DNA of 35,445 nt from Myxococcota bacterium (GTDB taxonomy: Bacteria; Myxococcota_A; UBA9160; UBA6930), in contig JASJCN010000038.1 in the NCBI GenBank assembly GCA_030065975.1, positions 1-35,445 of the forward strand, written 5' to 3'. A program made the position numbers and the translations under genes. Shown here piece after piece: positions 8,310 through 17,081 of this stretch. The notes below the pieces were generated by a model. It did no database searches. It saw nothing but the letters and a program-made list of their open reading frames with translations, and was not told the origin of the DNA. Within the stretch, counting starts at the first letter, position 1; each line of letters begins with the position of its first letter.

Positions 8310-9509
8310 GTGTCGCTGCCCACGCTTCCGGCCGAGGCTGCGCGCACGCTGCTGCTGGATGGGGGCGGGCTGCTCGAAGACCCGGGCGGCCGCTGTGGTC
8401 CGGCCCGCGTCCGCAAGCGGATCCAGGGCCTCGGCTTCGTGCAGGTCGACTCCATCAACGTCCTCGAGCGCGCCCACCACCAGACCCTGCAGAGCCGCCT
8501 CGACGGCTACCGACGCGAGCACCTGCAACGGCTGCTCGAGAAGGACCGCGCGCTCTTCGAGCACTGGACCCACGACGCCTCGATCATCCCGCTCGAGTGG
8601 TTCCCGTACTGGCGCCATCGCTTCGCGGCCGTGCAGCGAAGCCCGCGCTTCGAGCGCTGGATGACCCGCAAGCTCGGGCCCGACGCCGATCGGGTGATCC
8701 GCCGGGTCGCACGGCGCATCGACCGTGAAGGCCCGCTCATGACCCGCGACTTCGAGGACCACCGGGAAGGCCCGCGCACGGGCTGGTGGGACTGGAAGCC
8801 CGAGCGGGCGGCGCTCGAGCTGCTCTGGCGCATCGGGCGGATCTCCATCAGCGGCCGGCGGGAGTTCCACAAGGTCTACGACCGGACCGATCGCGTGTTC
8901 CCCGGCGCCCTCTCCGGTCGCCGCCCCTCGGCGGCGGCCCACCGCGACTGGGCCTGCCGCGAAGCGCTCAAGCGGCTCGGCGTCGCGACCCCTCTCGAGA
9001 TCGCGCGCTTCTTCGAGGCGATTCCCGTGGCCGAGGCGCGCGCCTGGTGCCAACGCGCCGCGCGCCGGGGCGCGTGCATCGCCGTGGAGGTCGCCGCGGC
9101 GGACGGTACCGATCCCCGCCCGGCCTATGCGCTCCCCGACTGGGAGCGCCGCGTCCGCCGGGCGCCCTCCCCGCCCGACCGCATGCGCATCCTGAGCCCC
9201 TTCGATCCGGTGCTCCGCGATCGCGAGCGCGCGAAGCGCCGCTTCGGCTTCGAGTTCCGCATCGAGTGCTTCGTCCCGGCGGCGAAGCGGCGCCACGGCT
9301 ACTACGTGACGCCGCTCCTCGACGGCGACCGCCTGGTGGGTCGACTGGATCCCCGCTTCGACCGCAAGCGAGGCGTGCTCTCGGTGCAGCGCGTCTTCTG
9401 GGAGGACGGGATCCGCGAGACCCGCGAGCGCGGTCGGCGGCTCGACGAGGCCCTCGACCGCTTCGCAAGGCAGATCGGCGCGACCTCCTTCGAACGGCCC
9501 AGGAGCTAG
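8310..9509 (+). CDS. YcaQ-like winged-helix DNA glycosylase family protein (HTH_42)
   Basis: LGFVQVDSINVLERAHHQTLQSRL...ALFEHWTHDASIIPLEWFPYWRHRF, PFDPVLRDRERAKRRFGFEFRIECFVPAAKRRHGYYVTPLL. Confidence 0.88.
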   Translation: MSLPTLPAEAARTLLLDGGGLLEDPGGRCGPARVRKRIQGLGFVQVDSINVLERAHHQTLQSRLDGYRREHLQRLLEKDRALFEHWTHDASIIPLEWFPYWRHRFAAVQRSPRFERWMTRKLGPDADRVIRRVARRIDREGPLMTRDFEDHREGPRTGWWDWKPERAALELLWRIGRISISGRREFHKVYDRTDRVFPGALSGRRPSAAAHRDWACREALKRLGVATPLEIARFFEAIPVAEARAWCQRAARRGACIAVEVAAADGTDPRPAYALPDWERRVRRAPSPPDRMRILSPFDPVLRDRERAKRRFGFEFRIECFVPAAKRRHGYYVTPLLDGDRLVGRLDPRFDRKRGVLSVQRVFWEDGIRETRERGRRLDEALDRFARQIGATSFERPRS

Positions 9510-9531
9510 GGAAGCTCTGCAGATTCCCTAG
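9506..9531. terminator. Bidirectional hairpin between convergent genes, both stop codons inside the arms
   Basis: CTAGGGAA (9506-9513) / TTCCCTAG (9524-9531); TAG stops at 9507-9509 (+) and 9530-9528 (-). Confidence 0.5.
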
Positions 9532-10193
9532 TCGGCGGTGCGCCGGGCGCTCACGATCCAGAGCGGGTCGGCGCCGAAGGGCGAGCGGTCCTCGACCTTC
9601 GCCTCCTCGAACCCGCCCGCGACCATGAAGTAGGCGCGCACCACCTCGAGCCGCTCCCGGGGCGGGAGGGCATGCCACGCGCGGATCGTCTTGGTCGGGA
9701 AGCAGCGATGGGAGAGCGCGACCAGGTGGAGCCCGCCGGGCCGGAGCACCCGGGCGACCGAACGGAACACCTCGACCGGGCGCACCAGGTACTGGATCGA
9801 GACGGCGTTCACGACCGCGTCGAAGCTCTTCTCCGGGTAGGGGAGCTCGGGATCGCGGTTCAGGTCGTGCACGCAGTGGTCGCTGAGCCGCGGGTTGCGG
9901 GCGAGCTCCGCCGCATTCATCCCGAGCCCCGAGACGCGGCCCAGCTCGAGCTCCTCGGGCAGGTGGGAGACCCAGGAGGACATGAGGTCGAGAACGTCGC
10001 AGCCGGGCGTCAGCACCTCGGCGTACACGCTGGACAAGGCCGCCACCGTGGCCTCGTCGATGTGCAGGACGAAACGCGGCTCGGCGTAGAAGCGCGCGTC
10101 ATCGCGTTCGTCCTGACGGGCGAAGAAGCCTTCGGGAAAGCGCGGAGCGGGGTCGGACACGGTCGACAGCGTAGGCATGGGGACGTGCCCCAC
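9528..10193 (-). CDS. SAM-dependent methyltransferase (Methyltransf_11-like)
   Basis: DVLDLMSSWVSHLPEELELGRVSGLGMN...FDAVVNAVSIQYLVRPVEVFRSVARVLRPGG. Confidence 0.85.
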   Translation of the reverse strand: MGHVPMPTLSTVSDPAPRFPEGFFARQDERDDARFYAEPRFVLHIDEATVAALSSVYAEVLTPGCDVLDLMSSWVSHLPEELELGRVSGLGMNAAELARNPRLSDHCVHDLNRDPELPYPEKSFDAVVNAVSIQYLVRPVEVFRSVARVLRPGGLHLVALSHRCFPTKTIRAWHALPPRERLEVVRAYFMVAGGFEEAKVEDRSPFGADPLWIVSARRTAD

Positions 10194-10207
10194 ACAACAC
10201 CCGCGCT

Positions 10208-11788
10208 CTAGACGCCCTGACTCCCTTCGACCTGGCTGTCGCGCCAGGCCCGCAGGACCGGCGCGGCGTAGTCGATCCGCGGGCCGTAGTGTTGGAAGAG
10301 CCCGCCGAGGGCGAGCAGCACCCGGCCGAGCATCACGAACTCGCCGGGGATCCGGACCACGGGATCCGCACGCAGCTGCTCCAGGGCCTCGTTGGCCTGT
10401 GCGAGCATCTCCTGGGGATCCAGGGGACCGCGGCCGGCCGAGCGCTCGCGGAACTCCGCGAGCAGGAGCTCGGCGAAGCGCAGCAGGGTCTCGGGATCAC
10501 CGCTGCGGGTGCGGAAGCCGAGCTCGTGGAGCCGGCTCGCGAGCGTGTCGAGATCGCCTCCGACGAACGCGGCGACGAGGTCCAGGTAGCGCCTCCGGGT
10601 GTCGGGCTCGAGCTCCCGGGTGCAGCCGAAGTCGAGCAGCACCAGCTCGTCGCGGTCGGTCACGAGGAAGTTCCCCGGGTGGGGATCGCACTGGAACACG
10701 CCCGCCACGAGGATCTGGCGAACGGTGACCTCGAGGAGCCGGCCGAGGAGCGCATCGAGGCGCCGCGCCGCCGCTTCGTCTCCCTCGGCGCGGGCGGCCG
10801 CCAGCTCGTCGAGGGCCCGGGTGATCTTGCGCCCCTCGACGAACTCGGCGACCAACACGTCGTGGGTGGTCAGCGCGGGATCCACCTCCGGCACGATCAC
10901 GTCGGGCTGGCCCGCGAAGAAGGCGCGCACCCGCGCCATCGTGTGCCCCTCGGCCGGGTAGTCGACCTCGGCGAGCAGCATCTCGCGGACCTCCCGCGTG
11001 ATCGTCTCGTAGTCGGCGGGCGGGAACTGGCTCGAAAGGCTCTGCAAGAAGATCTCGAGCAGGTCGAGGTCGAGGGACAGACGCGCGTGGATGTCCGGTC
11101 GCGTCACCTTCACGGCGACGTCCTCGCCCGCGTGGGTCGTCGCACGGTGCACCTGACCGATGCTCGCGGCGGCCACGGGCTCCGGATCGAACGCCGCGAA
11201 GCAGGCATCGAGGGGGCGGCCCATGCGATCCTCGATGCGCTCGCGTACGAGCTCGAACTCGACCCGGGGCGCGTCGTCCTGGAGAGGCGCGCAGGCCTCG
11301 ATCCAGGCCTCGGGGAGCAGGTCGGGCCGCGTCGAGAGCAGCTGGGCCGCCTTCAGGAGCCCGGCACCTTCGCGGGCGCTGGTCTCGGCGAAGAGCCGCG
11401 CGCTGCGCACGTGAAGGGCCACCCGCTCTCGCTCGCCGGCCTCCTCGCTGAGGAAGGCCCGGTGGGTGCGGTGGAGCCGGTAGCCCGCAGCCAGTCGGGC
11501 CAGGGTGAGGCCCACGCGCGCGGCGCGGGTGGTGCGCTCGGGCCAGGCGCCGAGCTCGCGTCGGAGCACGCCGACGTCGTCCTCGAGCTGCTGCCAGTCC
11601 GCGCTCACGTCGCGCGCGATCTGTCGCGCCTGGTGGTGCGCGCCGTCGAATACCGCCCGCAGGTCCCACGCGGTCTTCTCGACCACCGAGAGCAGGCCGT
11701 CCACGGCGCTCAGCACCGCGGGCCCGCGCCCGCGCTCCGTCGTGCCCTCGTTCGTCACCCGCTCCTCCAACGCACTCTGCACGTTCAC
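10208..11788 (-). CDS. ABC1/AarF/UbiB-family atypical kinase
   Basis: LLKAAQLLSTRPDLLPEAW, PVAAASIGQVHRATTHAGEDVAVKVTRPDI, CDPHPGNFLVTDRDELVLLDFGCTREL; GTG start overlaps the upstream stop (GTGA). Confidence 0.92.
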   Translation of the reverse strand: MNVQSALEERVTNEGTTERGRGPAVLSAVDGLLSVVEKTAWDLRAVFDGAHHQARQIARDVSADWQQLEDDVGVLRRELGAWPERTTRAARVGLTLARLAAGYRLHRTHRAFLSEEAGERERVALHVRSARLFAETSAREGAGLLKAAQLLSTRPDLLPEAWIEACAPLQDDAPRVEFELVRERIEDRMGRPLDACFAAFDPEPVAAASIGQVHRATTHAGEDVAVKVTRPDIHARLSLDLDLLEIFLQSLSSQFPPADYETITREVREMLLAEVDYPAEGHTMARVRAFFAGQPDVIVPEVDPALTTHDVLVAEFVEGRKITRALDELAAARAEGDEAAARRLDALLGRLLEVTVRQILVAGVFQCDPHPGNFLVTDRDELVLLDFGCTRELEPDTRRRYLDLVAAFVGGDLDTLASRLHELGFRTRSGDPETLLRFAELLLAEFRERSAGRGPLDPQEMLAQANEALEQLRADPVVRIPGEFVMLGRVLLALGGLFQHYGPRIDYAAPVLRAWRDSQVEGSQGV

Positions 11789-12276
11789 TCGGTCTCCTCC
11801 TGCGGCTCGGGCGCGGTCTCGGGGTCGTCGCGCAGCGCAGCCACCGCGCGGGGACACAGCCAGGTGCGCGGCGCCCCGGCCTCGGCCGAGAGGCCGAGAT
11901 AGGCGCGCGATCCCCGGGGCAGCTCGGCGGCGCAGCGGGCGCAGGGCGCCGACTGGTTCAGCACCACCTCGTTCCACGCAAGGACCCCGGCGAGCACCTC
12001 CTTCGATTCCGGAGTGGCCGGCCCACAGCGCGGAGATTCGAGCCGGCGGCGCGTCTCGCCCGCGGCGTCGGCGACCCGGCCGGCGAGGCGGGCCGAGTCG
12101 GTCACGAGCTGATCCACGTTGGCGACCACGCCGTCGACGAGCTGGAAGGTGTCTTCGAGGATGTCGCGGATCATCTGGGAGACCGTGGTCCGGCGGCGAC
12201 GGGCCTCGTTCTTGAGGCTCGTCTCGAGGGTCTCGGGGACCCGCGCCTGGACCAGCCGGTCCTTCCGTTCCGTCAT
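11785..12276 (-). CDS. Ribbon-helix-helix N-domain protein with Cys-containing C-terminal part
   Basis: MTERKDRLVQARVPETLETSLKNEARRRRTTVSQMIRDILEDTF RHH-like; APCARCAAEL...LCP Cys motif. Confidence 0.7.
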   Translation of the reverse strand: MTERKDRLVQARVPETLETSLKNEARRRRTTVSQMIRDILEDTFQLVDGVVANVDQLVTDSARLAGRVADAAGETRRRLESPRCGPATPESKEVLAGVLAWNEVVLNQSAPCARCAAELPRGSRAYLGLSAEAGAPRTWLCPRAVAALRDDPETAPEPQEETE

Positions 12277-12300
12277 ACGAGCCGTAATACAGTGTATGAC
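12272..12300. promoter_or_regulatory. Nested palindromes over the RHH start and upstream region (candidate operator)
   Basis: gtcatac (12272-12278)/gtatgac (12294-12300) and atacagtgtat (12287-12297). Confidence 0.5.
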
Positions 12301-12349
12301 AGCGCGCTGCAACCCCCAAAACGCTCCAGGACGCCGTAGCATCCCGGCG

Positions 12350-13495
12350 ATGCCCGCTCGCCCTTCCCGGCGTCGCAGCGCGATGCGACAGCCCCGCCGC
12401 TCCGACTGCCAGGTCGTTGCGAGCTCCCGCCTCGCGGACGACGCCCCCGAGGCCATCGCCGCGGAGGTCCGGGAGCAGCTCTCGAGCGGGGTCCGGCTGC
12501 TGCCCCAGGGCACGAGCAAGCGGCGCCCGGGAGAGCTCCTGCGACTCTACGGCCCGCGTGCGCGGATCACGCTCTTCGACACCCGCTACTACGTGAGCGG
12601 GCTGCTGCAGAACGAGGACCTGCGCTTCTTCGTGGCCTACGTACGGCTCGCCGACGACCCGAAGCGACTCTACCCGCGGATCTTCTACAAGGACGTCTCG
12701 CTGATCTGGCGCTCGGCCTCCCACGTGGTCCAGACCGCCGACGAGAACTGGGTCGGCAAGGGCGAGCTCAAGCCGAGTCTCGTCGACGGCGAGGAGGTCA
12801 TGTGCTCCGCCGAGGAGACCACGGACCTGCCGCTCGAGATCCAGTCGGCGCTCGAGGAGGCCGCGCGACGGCCCGGCCCCATTCCCTACGACCGCCGGGC
12901 GCTGACCCGGGTGCTGCGCAACGGCCCGAGCGATCGCATCGCGCCCTACCAGGACTTCACCCGCCCGCGCGAGCGCGCGGCGAGCGACCCGCGAAGGCGG
13001 ATCCACGGCGGCCGCCCGATCGCGCGCTTCCGGCGACGCGGCGACCCGAGCTCGCTGCGCTTCGTTGCGGGCTACGAGCCCGACTTCCAAAGCGGCATCG
13101 TCGAGCGCAGCCTCTCCCACAGCAAGCTCTACGGCGGGCGCGTGCGCCGCTTCCGCGTCGTGTCGGAGAACCGGCTCGTGCAGTTCTACTTCATGGCGAG
13201 CCCGGGCCACGCGTGGATCGGCTCCTGCCAGGCGACCACCACCGAGCTCTCGAGCTACGGCCTTCGGACCCTCGACGTGGAGCACGACGAGGATCTGCTG
13301 CTGCCCGCCTTCGAGTACCACTTCCAGGACGACGACGGCGAGTGGGTGACCCAGATCCCGAAGGGCTTCGCCGGCCCCCAGAGCGAGACGGATCCCTCGC
13401 GCGCGGACGCGTCGCCCTGGCTCGATCGCGTCCCCGTCATCCAGCGCTTTCAGCGCGAGGTCCTCGGCCGGCGAGGGTCGCCCCGGCGAGGATGA
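12350..13495 (+). CDS. Conserved-looking hypothetical protein, 381 aa
   Basis: Long ORF with normal protein composition (ITLFDTRYYVSGLLQNEDLRFFVAYVRLADDPKRLYPRIFYKDVSLIWRSASHVV...); family not recognised. Confidence 0.7.
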   Translation: MPARPSRRRSAMRQPRRSDCQVVASSRLADDAPEAIAAEVREQLSSGVRLLPQGTSKRRPGELLRLYGPRARITLFDTRYYVSGLLQNEDLRFFVAYVRLADDPKRLYPRIFYKDVSLIWRSASHVVQTADENWVGKGELKPSLVDGEEVMCSAEETTDLPLEIQSALEEAARRPGPIPYDRRALTRVLRNGPSDRIAPYQDFTRPRERAASDPRRRIHGGRPIARFRRRGDPSSLRFVAGYEPDFQSGIVERSLSHSKLYGGRVRRFRVVSENRLVQFYFMASPGHAWIGSCQATTTELSSYGLRTLDVEHDEDLLLPAFEYHFQDDDGEWVTQIPKGFAGPQSETDPSRADASPWLDRVPVIQRFQREVLGRRGSPRRG

Positions 13496-14297
13496 GCCCG
13501 GCGCCGACGGCCACGAGCAGGCCGGGCCACTCCGCGAAGAGCACGATCCCGAAGCCCGCCGCGAAGACGACCTGCAGATAGGAGAGCGCCGTGGCGCGGG
13601 CGGCCGTCTCGTGGCGCATCCCGTGGGTGAGCGCGACCTGCCCCACCTGCGCGAGCGCACCGATGGCGAGCAGCAGCGGCCACTCGAGCCCCTCGGGCCA
13701 GACCGGATTCGCCAGCACCAGGGGCAGGGTCGCGGGCACCGTCACCAGGGGGAAGTAGAGGACGATCACGAGCGGGTCCTCGCGCGCCGCCAGGCGACGC
13801 ACCACGACGTACGCGCACGCGCTGAACAGCGCTCCGGCCACCGCCACGCCCGCTGCGAACAGGTCGAGGGGCGGCCCGCCCGTCGCGAAGCCCGGCCGCG
13901 TCACGAGCACGAGCCCGGCGAGCGAGAGCGCCATCCCGGGCAGCACCCCCCGGCCGGGAGCCTCGCGCAGGGTCACGGCCGCCAGCAGGGCCGTGAAGAG
14001 CGGATGCAGGTACTGGAGCACCGTCGCCTCGGCGAGGGGCAGCCGGGAGACGGCGTAGAAGACGCAGTGGAGCCCGGCGAAGCCGCAGAGCCCCCGAACC
14101 AGGAGCCAGCCGCGCTCGTGCCCGAGCCAGTGGACGCCGGTGCCGCGCAAGAGCGCCAGCGACAGCACGAGGGACACCAGCGCACGCGCGAACACGATCT
14201 CCGCGACCGGGATGCGCTCGGACACGATGCGGACGCACGCCGTCATCGCCGCGAAGGCGAACGCCGAGAGCAGCATGTAGCGAACGCCGGGGCGCAT
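13437..14297 (-). CDS. DMT superfamily / EamA transporter
   Basis: Ten hydrophobic segments; VAEIVFARALVSLVLSLALLRG, EATVLQYLHPLFTALLAAVTLREAPGRGVLPGMALSLAGLVLV. Confidence 0.9.
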   Translation of the reverse strand: MRPGVRYMLLSAFAFAAMTACVRIVSERIPVAEIVFARALVSLVLSLALLRGTGVHWLGHERGWLLVRGLCGFAGLHCVFYAVSRLPLAEATVLQYLHPLFTALLAAVTLREAPGRGVLPGMALSLAGLVLVTRPGFATGGPPLDLFAAGVAVAGALFSACAYVVVRRLAAREDPLVIVLYFPLVTVPATLPLVLANPVWPEGLEWPLLLAIGALAQVGQVALTHGMRHETAARATALSYLQVVFAAGFGIVLFAEWPGLLVAVGAGLILAGATLAGRGPRAESAG

Positions 14298-14319
14298 GGT
14301 GATGGCGAGTGCGGAGCTT

Positions 14320-14976
14320 CTAGCCCTCGTCCACCTCGTCCACGGCCGCCATCACGTCGGCGGAGCCGCCGCCCTCGGCCGGCGCCGGCACCTCCTGTAC
14401 GCGATCGTCGACGTCGTCGTACTCGAGGCGCAGGGCCCGCGTCATGGTGGCGTGCATGGCGTAGGTGCAGGTGACGTAGGTCAGCTCCAGGATCTCGGTG
14501 TCGGAGAGCTCCGCCTTCAGCGCGTCGAACACGGCATCCGGCACGCGGCCGTGCTGGAGCACGAGGCAGTCGGTGTACGCCAGGACGGCCCGCTCGAGCG
14601 GCGAGAAGCAGGTCGCCACCGGCCAGGACGGAATCGCCTGGATCTGCTCCTCGCTGAGCCCCACGTCGCGGCTGGCCTTGCAGTGCTGGGAGAACACGAA
14701 CTGGCTCCCGGCCGCGAAGCCGGCGCGGGTCTGGCCGAGCTCGCGGAGCTTCGGATCGAGCTCCCGGCGCGGGCTGCGGTAGAAGGCGAAGCCGGCGACG
14801 GCGTGGTCGAAGCAGTCGGGCACGCCGGCAAACACCGTCCACCAGTTGCCGGGAGTGCCGGTGGCCGTCCCCGGCGACGCGACGGGATCGCGCTCGCCGA
14901 ACAGCATGCGATAGATGGTCTGCGCGTTCTCGTGCGCGTCCTGCTTGGGAACTTCGCGTAGCCGGGGCATCGTCAC
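14320..14976 (-). CDS. Carboxymuconolactone decarboxylase / AhpD-like protein
   Basis: LRELGQTRAGFAAGSQFVFSQHCKASRDVGLSEEQIQAI...ERAVLAYTDCL. Confidence 0.8.
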   Translation of the reverse strand: MTMPRLREVPKQDAHENAQTIYRMLFGERDPVASPGTATGTPGNWWTVFAGVPDCFDHAVAGFAFYRSPRRELDPKLRELGQTRAGFAAGSQFVFSQHCKASRDVGLSEEQIQAIPSWPVATCFSPLERAVLAYTDCLVLQHGRVPDAVFDALKAELSDTEILELTYVTCTYAMHATMTRALRLEYDDVDDRVQEVPAPAEGGGSADVMAAVDEVDEG

Positions 14977-15066
14977 TCCTCTCGTCGGGTCGTCGGGTCG
15001 GTGTGGCGCGACCCTAGCGCAGGCGACGCGGCCCCCCGGAGGAGGCCGCCCGCACTCGGCCTTCCG

Positions 15067-16764
15067 CTACGCCGCCGCGGGCTCCGCGTCGCCCTTCGGC
15101 TGCGCGGCCCGCGCGGCATTCACCGCCACCACCACGGCCTCGAGGGTCGCCGAGACGATGTTGGCGTCCCGGGCAACGCCCCAGCGGGTCTCGCCCGAGC
15201 CGTCCCGGATGGCGACGTAGGCCACCGCTACGGCGTCGGCGCCCTCGCCGAGCCCGTGCTCGTGATAGTCCACCACGCGCACGCCGGCGCCGAGCTCGCG
15301 GTTCAGGGCGGCGACGAAGGCCTCGAGGGGCCCGTGCCCCCGGCCTTCCCAGCGCGTGGCGACGCCGTCCACCCGGACGTGCGACGAGAGCACGCACTCG
15401 CCTCCCGCTTCGGCCCGCGACTCGTAGCCTTCGAAGGCAACCGGCCCCTCGACGTCCACGAAGGCCGCCCGGAAGATCGCGTCGATCTCGGCGAAGCCGA
15501 GCTCGGCCTCCTGAGCCTCGGCCTCGGCCTGCACCCGCTTCGAGAGCGCGATCTGCAGCCCACGCGGCAGACGCAGGCCGCTCTCGGCCTCCATCACGTA
15601 GGCCACGCCGCCCTTGCCCGACTGGCTGTTGATGCGGACCACCGCCTCGTAGCTGCGGCCGAGGTCGGCCGGATCGATCGGCAGGTACGGCACCGCCCAG
15701 TCCCGTTGGCCGCTCTCGGCCATGGCCGCGAAGCCTTTCTTGATCGCGTCCTGGTGCGAGCCCGAGAAGGCCGTGTAGACGAGCTCGCCCGCGTAGGGAT
15801 GGCGCGGATGCACGGGGAGCCGCGTGCAGTGGGTCGCCAGGCGCACCAGCTCGTCGATGTCGTCGATCACGAGCCCGGGATCCACGCCCTGGCTGTACAG
15901 GTTGAGGGCCAGGGTCACGATGTCGACGTTGCCCGTGCGCTCGCCGTTGCCGAAGAGCGTCCCCTCGACGCGATCCGCTCCGGCCATCACGGCGAGCTCC
16001 GCCGCGGCCACCGCGGTGCCCCGGTCGTTGTGGGGGTGCACCGAGAGCCGCACGCAGTCCCGGCCCTGGATGCGGCGTCCGAACACCTCGATCTGGTCGG
16101 CGAAGACGTTCGGCGTCGCCATCTCCACCGTCGCCGGCAGGTTGAGGATCATGGGCCGCTCGGGCGTCGGCTGCCAGACGTCCATCACCGCTTCGCAGAT
16201 CTCGACGGCGAAGTCGAGCTCGGTGCCCGTGAAGCTCTCGGGCGAGTACTCGAGCACGATGTCGTCGTCCATGTCCCGCGCTCGCGCCTTCACGCGCCGC
16301 GCCCCGTCGACGGCGATCTGCCGGCAGCCCGCCCGGTCCACCCCGAACACGACCCGCCGCTGGAGCGTCGACGTCGAGTTGTAGAGGTGCAGGATGGCCC
16401 GCCCCGAGCCCACCAGGGAGTCCATCGTCCGATCGATGAGCTCGTCGCGCGCCTGGGTCAGAACCTGGATCCAGACGTCGTCGGGCACGCGATCCTCCTG
16501 GATCAGCCGCCGGACGAAGTCGAACTCCACCTCCGCGGCGGCGGGGAAGCCCACCTCGATCTCGCGGAAGCCCATGGCGACCAGCGCCTCGAAGAGGCGC
16601 CGCTTGCGCTCGAAGCCCATGGGCTCGACGAGGGCCTGGTTGCCGTCGCGCAGGTCCACGCTGCACCAGCTCGGCGGCGCTTCGATCCGCCGGGACGGCC
16701 ATTGGCGCTCTTCGTTGGGGATCGGCTCGAAGGCCGCGTACTTCGTCTCGGGTCGCTCGATCAT
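15067..16764 (-). CDS. leuA: 2-isopropylmalate synthase
   Basis: PSWCSVDLRDGNQALVEPMGFERKRRLFEALVAMGFREIEVGFPAA, HPHNDRGTAVAAAELAVMAGADRVEGTLFGNGERTGNVD, C-terminal regulatory-type domain. Confidence 0.96.
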   Translation of the reverse strand: MIERPETKYAAFEPIPNEERQWPSRRIEAPPSWCSVDLRDGNQALVEPMGFERKRRLFEALVAMGFREIEVGFPAAAEVEFDFVRRLIQEDRVPDDVWIQVLTQARDELIDRTMDSLVGSGRAILHLYNSTSTLQRRVVFGVDRAGCRQIAVDGARRVKARARDMDDDIVLEYSPESFTGTELDFAVEICEAVMDVWQPTPERPMILNLPATVEMATPNVFADQIEVFGRRIQGRDCVRLSVHPHNDRGTAVAAAELAVMAGADRVEGTLFGNGERTGNVDIVTLALNLYSQGVDPGLVIDDIDELVRLATHCTRLPVHPRHPYAGELVYTAFSGSHQDAIKKGFAAMAESGQRDWAVPYLPIDPADLGRSYEAVVRINSQSGKGGVAYVMEAESGLRLPRGLQIALSKRVQAEAEAQEAELGFAEIDAIFRAAFVDVEGPVAFEGYESRAEAGGECVLSSHVRVDGVATRWEGRGHGPLEAFVAALNRELGAGVRVVDYHEHGLGEGADAVAVAYVAIRDGSGETRWGVARDANIVSATLEAVVVAVNAARAAQPKGDAEPAAA

Positions 16765-16870
16765 CGTTCTTCTCCCGTGGCTTGCCGCCACCGTGTAGAG
16801 CCCTCCCGGGCCCCGGATCGGAGAAGACCGTCGGCTTCGGCGCCGCTCGCGCTCGCGAGCCCCCGAAGCA

Positions 16871-16909
16871 CGAAGCCCTCTCCGGCCGGAGCGGCGGGAG
16901 AGGGCTTCG
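16871..16909 (-). promoter_or_regulatory. 13-bp perfect-stem hairpin in the leuA leader
   Basis: cgaagccctctcc (16871-16883)/ggagagggcttcg (16897-16909), loop 13 nt; no T-tract; a competing GGCTTCG/CGAAGCC pairing exists nearer leuA. Confidence 0.6.
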
Positions 16910-16933
16910 CGTCGGAATCGTGGTCCTGGTGCG

Positions 16934-17047
16934 CTAGCTCCCCCCCGCCCCCATAAGGAGCAGGCCCAGAAGCAGCAGCGCGAGCGTCGCACCGGCGTTC
17001 GCCGGCACGGGATTCACGTTCTTCGAGCTCGCGTTCGCGGTCACCAT
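16934..17047 (-). CDS. Leu-rich 37-aa small ORF MVTANASSKNVNPVPANAGATLALLLLGLLLMGAGGS, candidate leu leader peptide
   Basis: GGAGG at 17054-17050 upstream of ATG 17047/GTG 17044; 8 Leu codons clustered; stop TAG 16936-16934; absent from the ORF track. Confidence 0.55.
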   Translation of the reverse strand: MVTANASSKNVNPVPANAGATLALLLLGLLLMGAGGS

Positions 17048-17081
17048 GACCTCCGAAGAGTGTCCCACGTCTCTTCGGTCG

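Noticed and set aside
11320-11380. KxGQ motif of the AarF-like kinase reads KAAQ
   Set aside because: KxAQ variants occur in bacterial AarF-family proteins as I recall, so not unusual enough on its own
11789-13660. N-terminal extension of the 1150-aa minus ORF 10208..13660
   Set aside because: Runs through the RHH gene and antisense to 12350-13495; the real kinase start is the GTG at 11788
14982-15000. tcgtcggg tandem repeat upstream of the CMD/AhpD gene
   Set aside because: Only two short units; within expectation for GC-rich intergenic DNA
16765-16992. Upstream extension of the leuA frame (MRRSRCCFWACSLWGRGG...)
   Set aside because: Runs through the hairpin and antisense-like composition; conserved LeuA begins near MIERPETKYAAFEPIPNEERQWPSRRI at 16764
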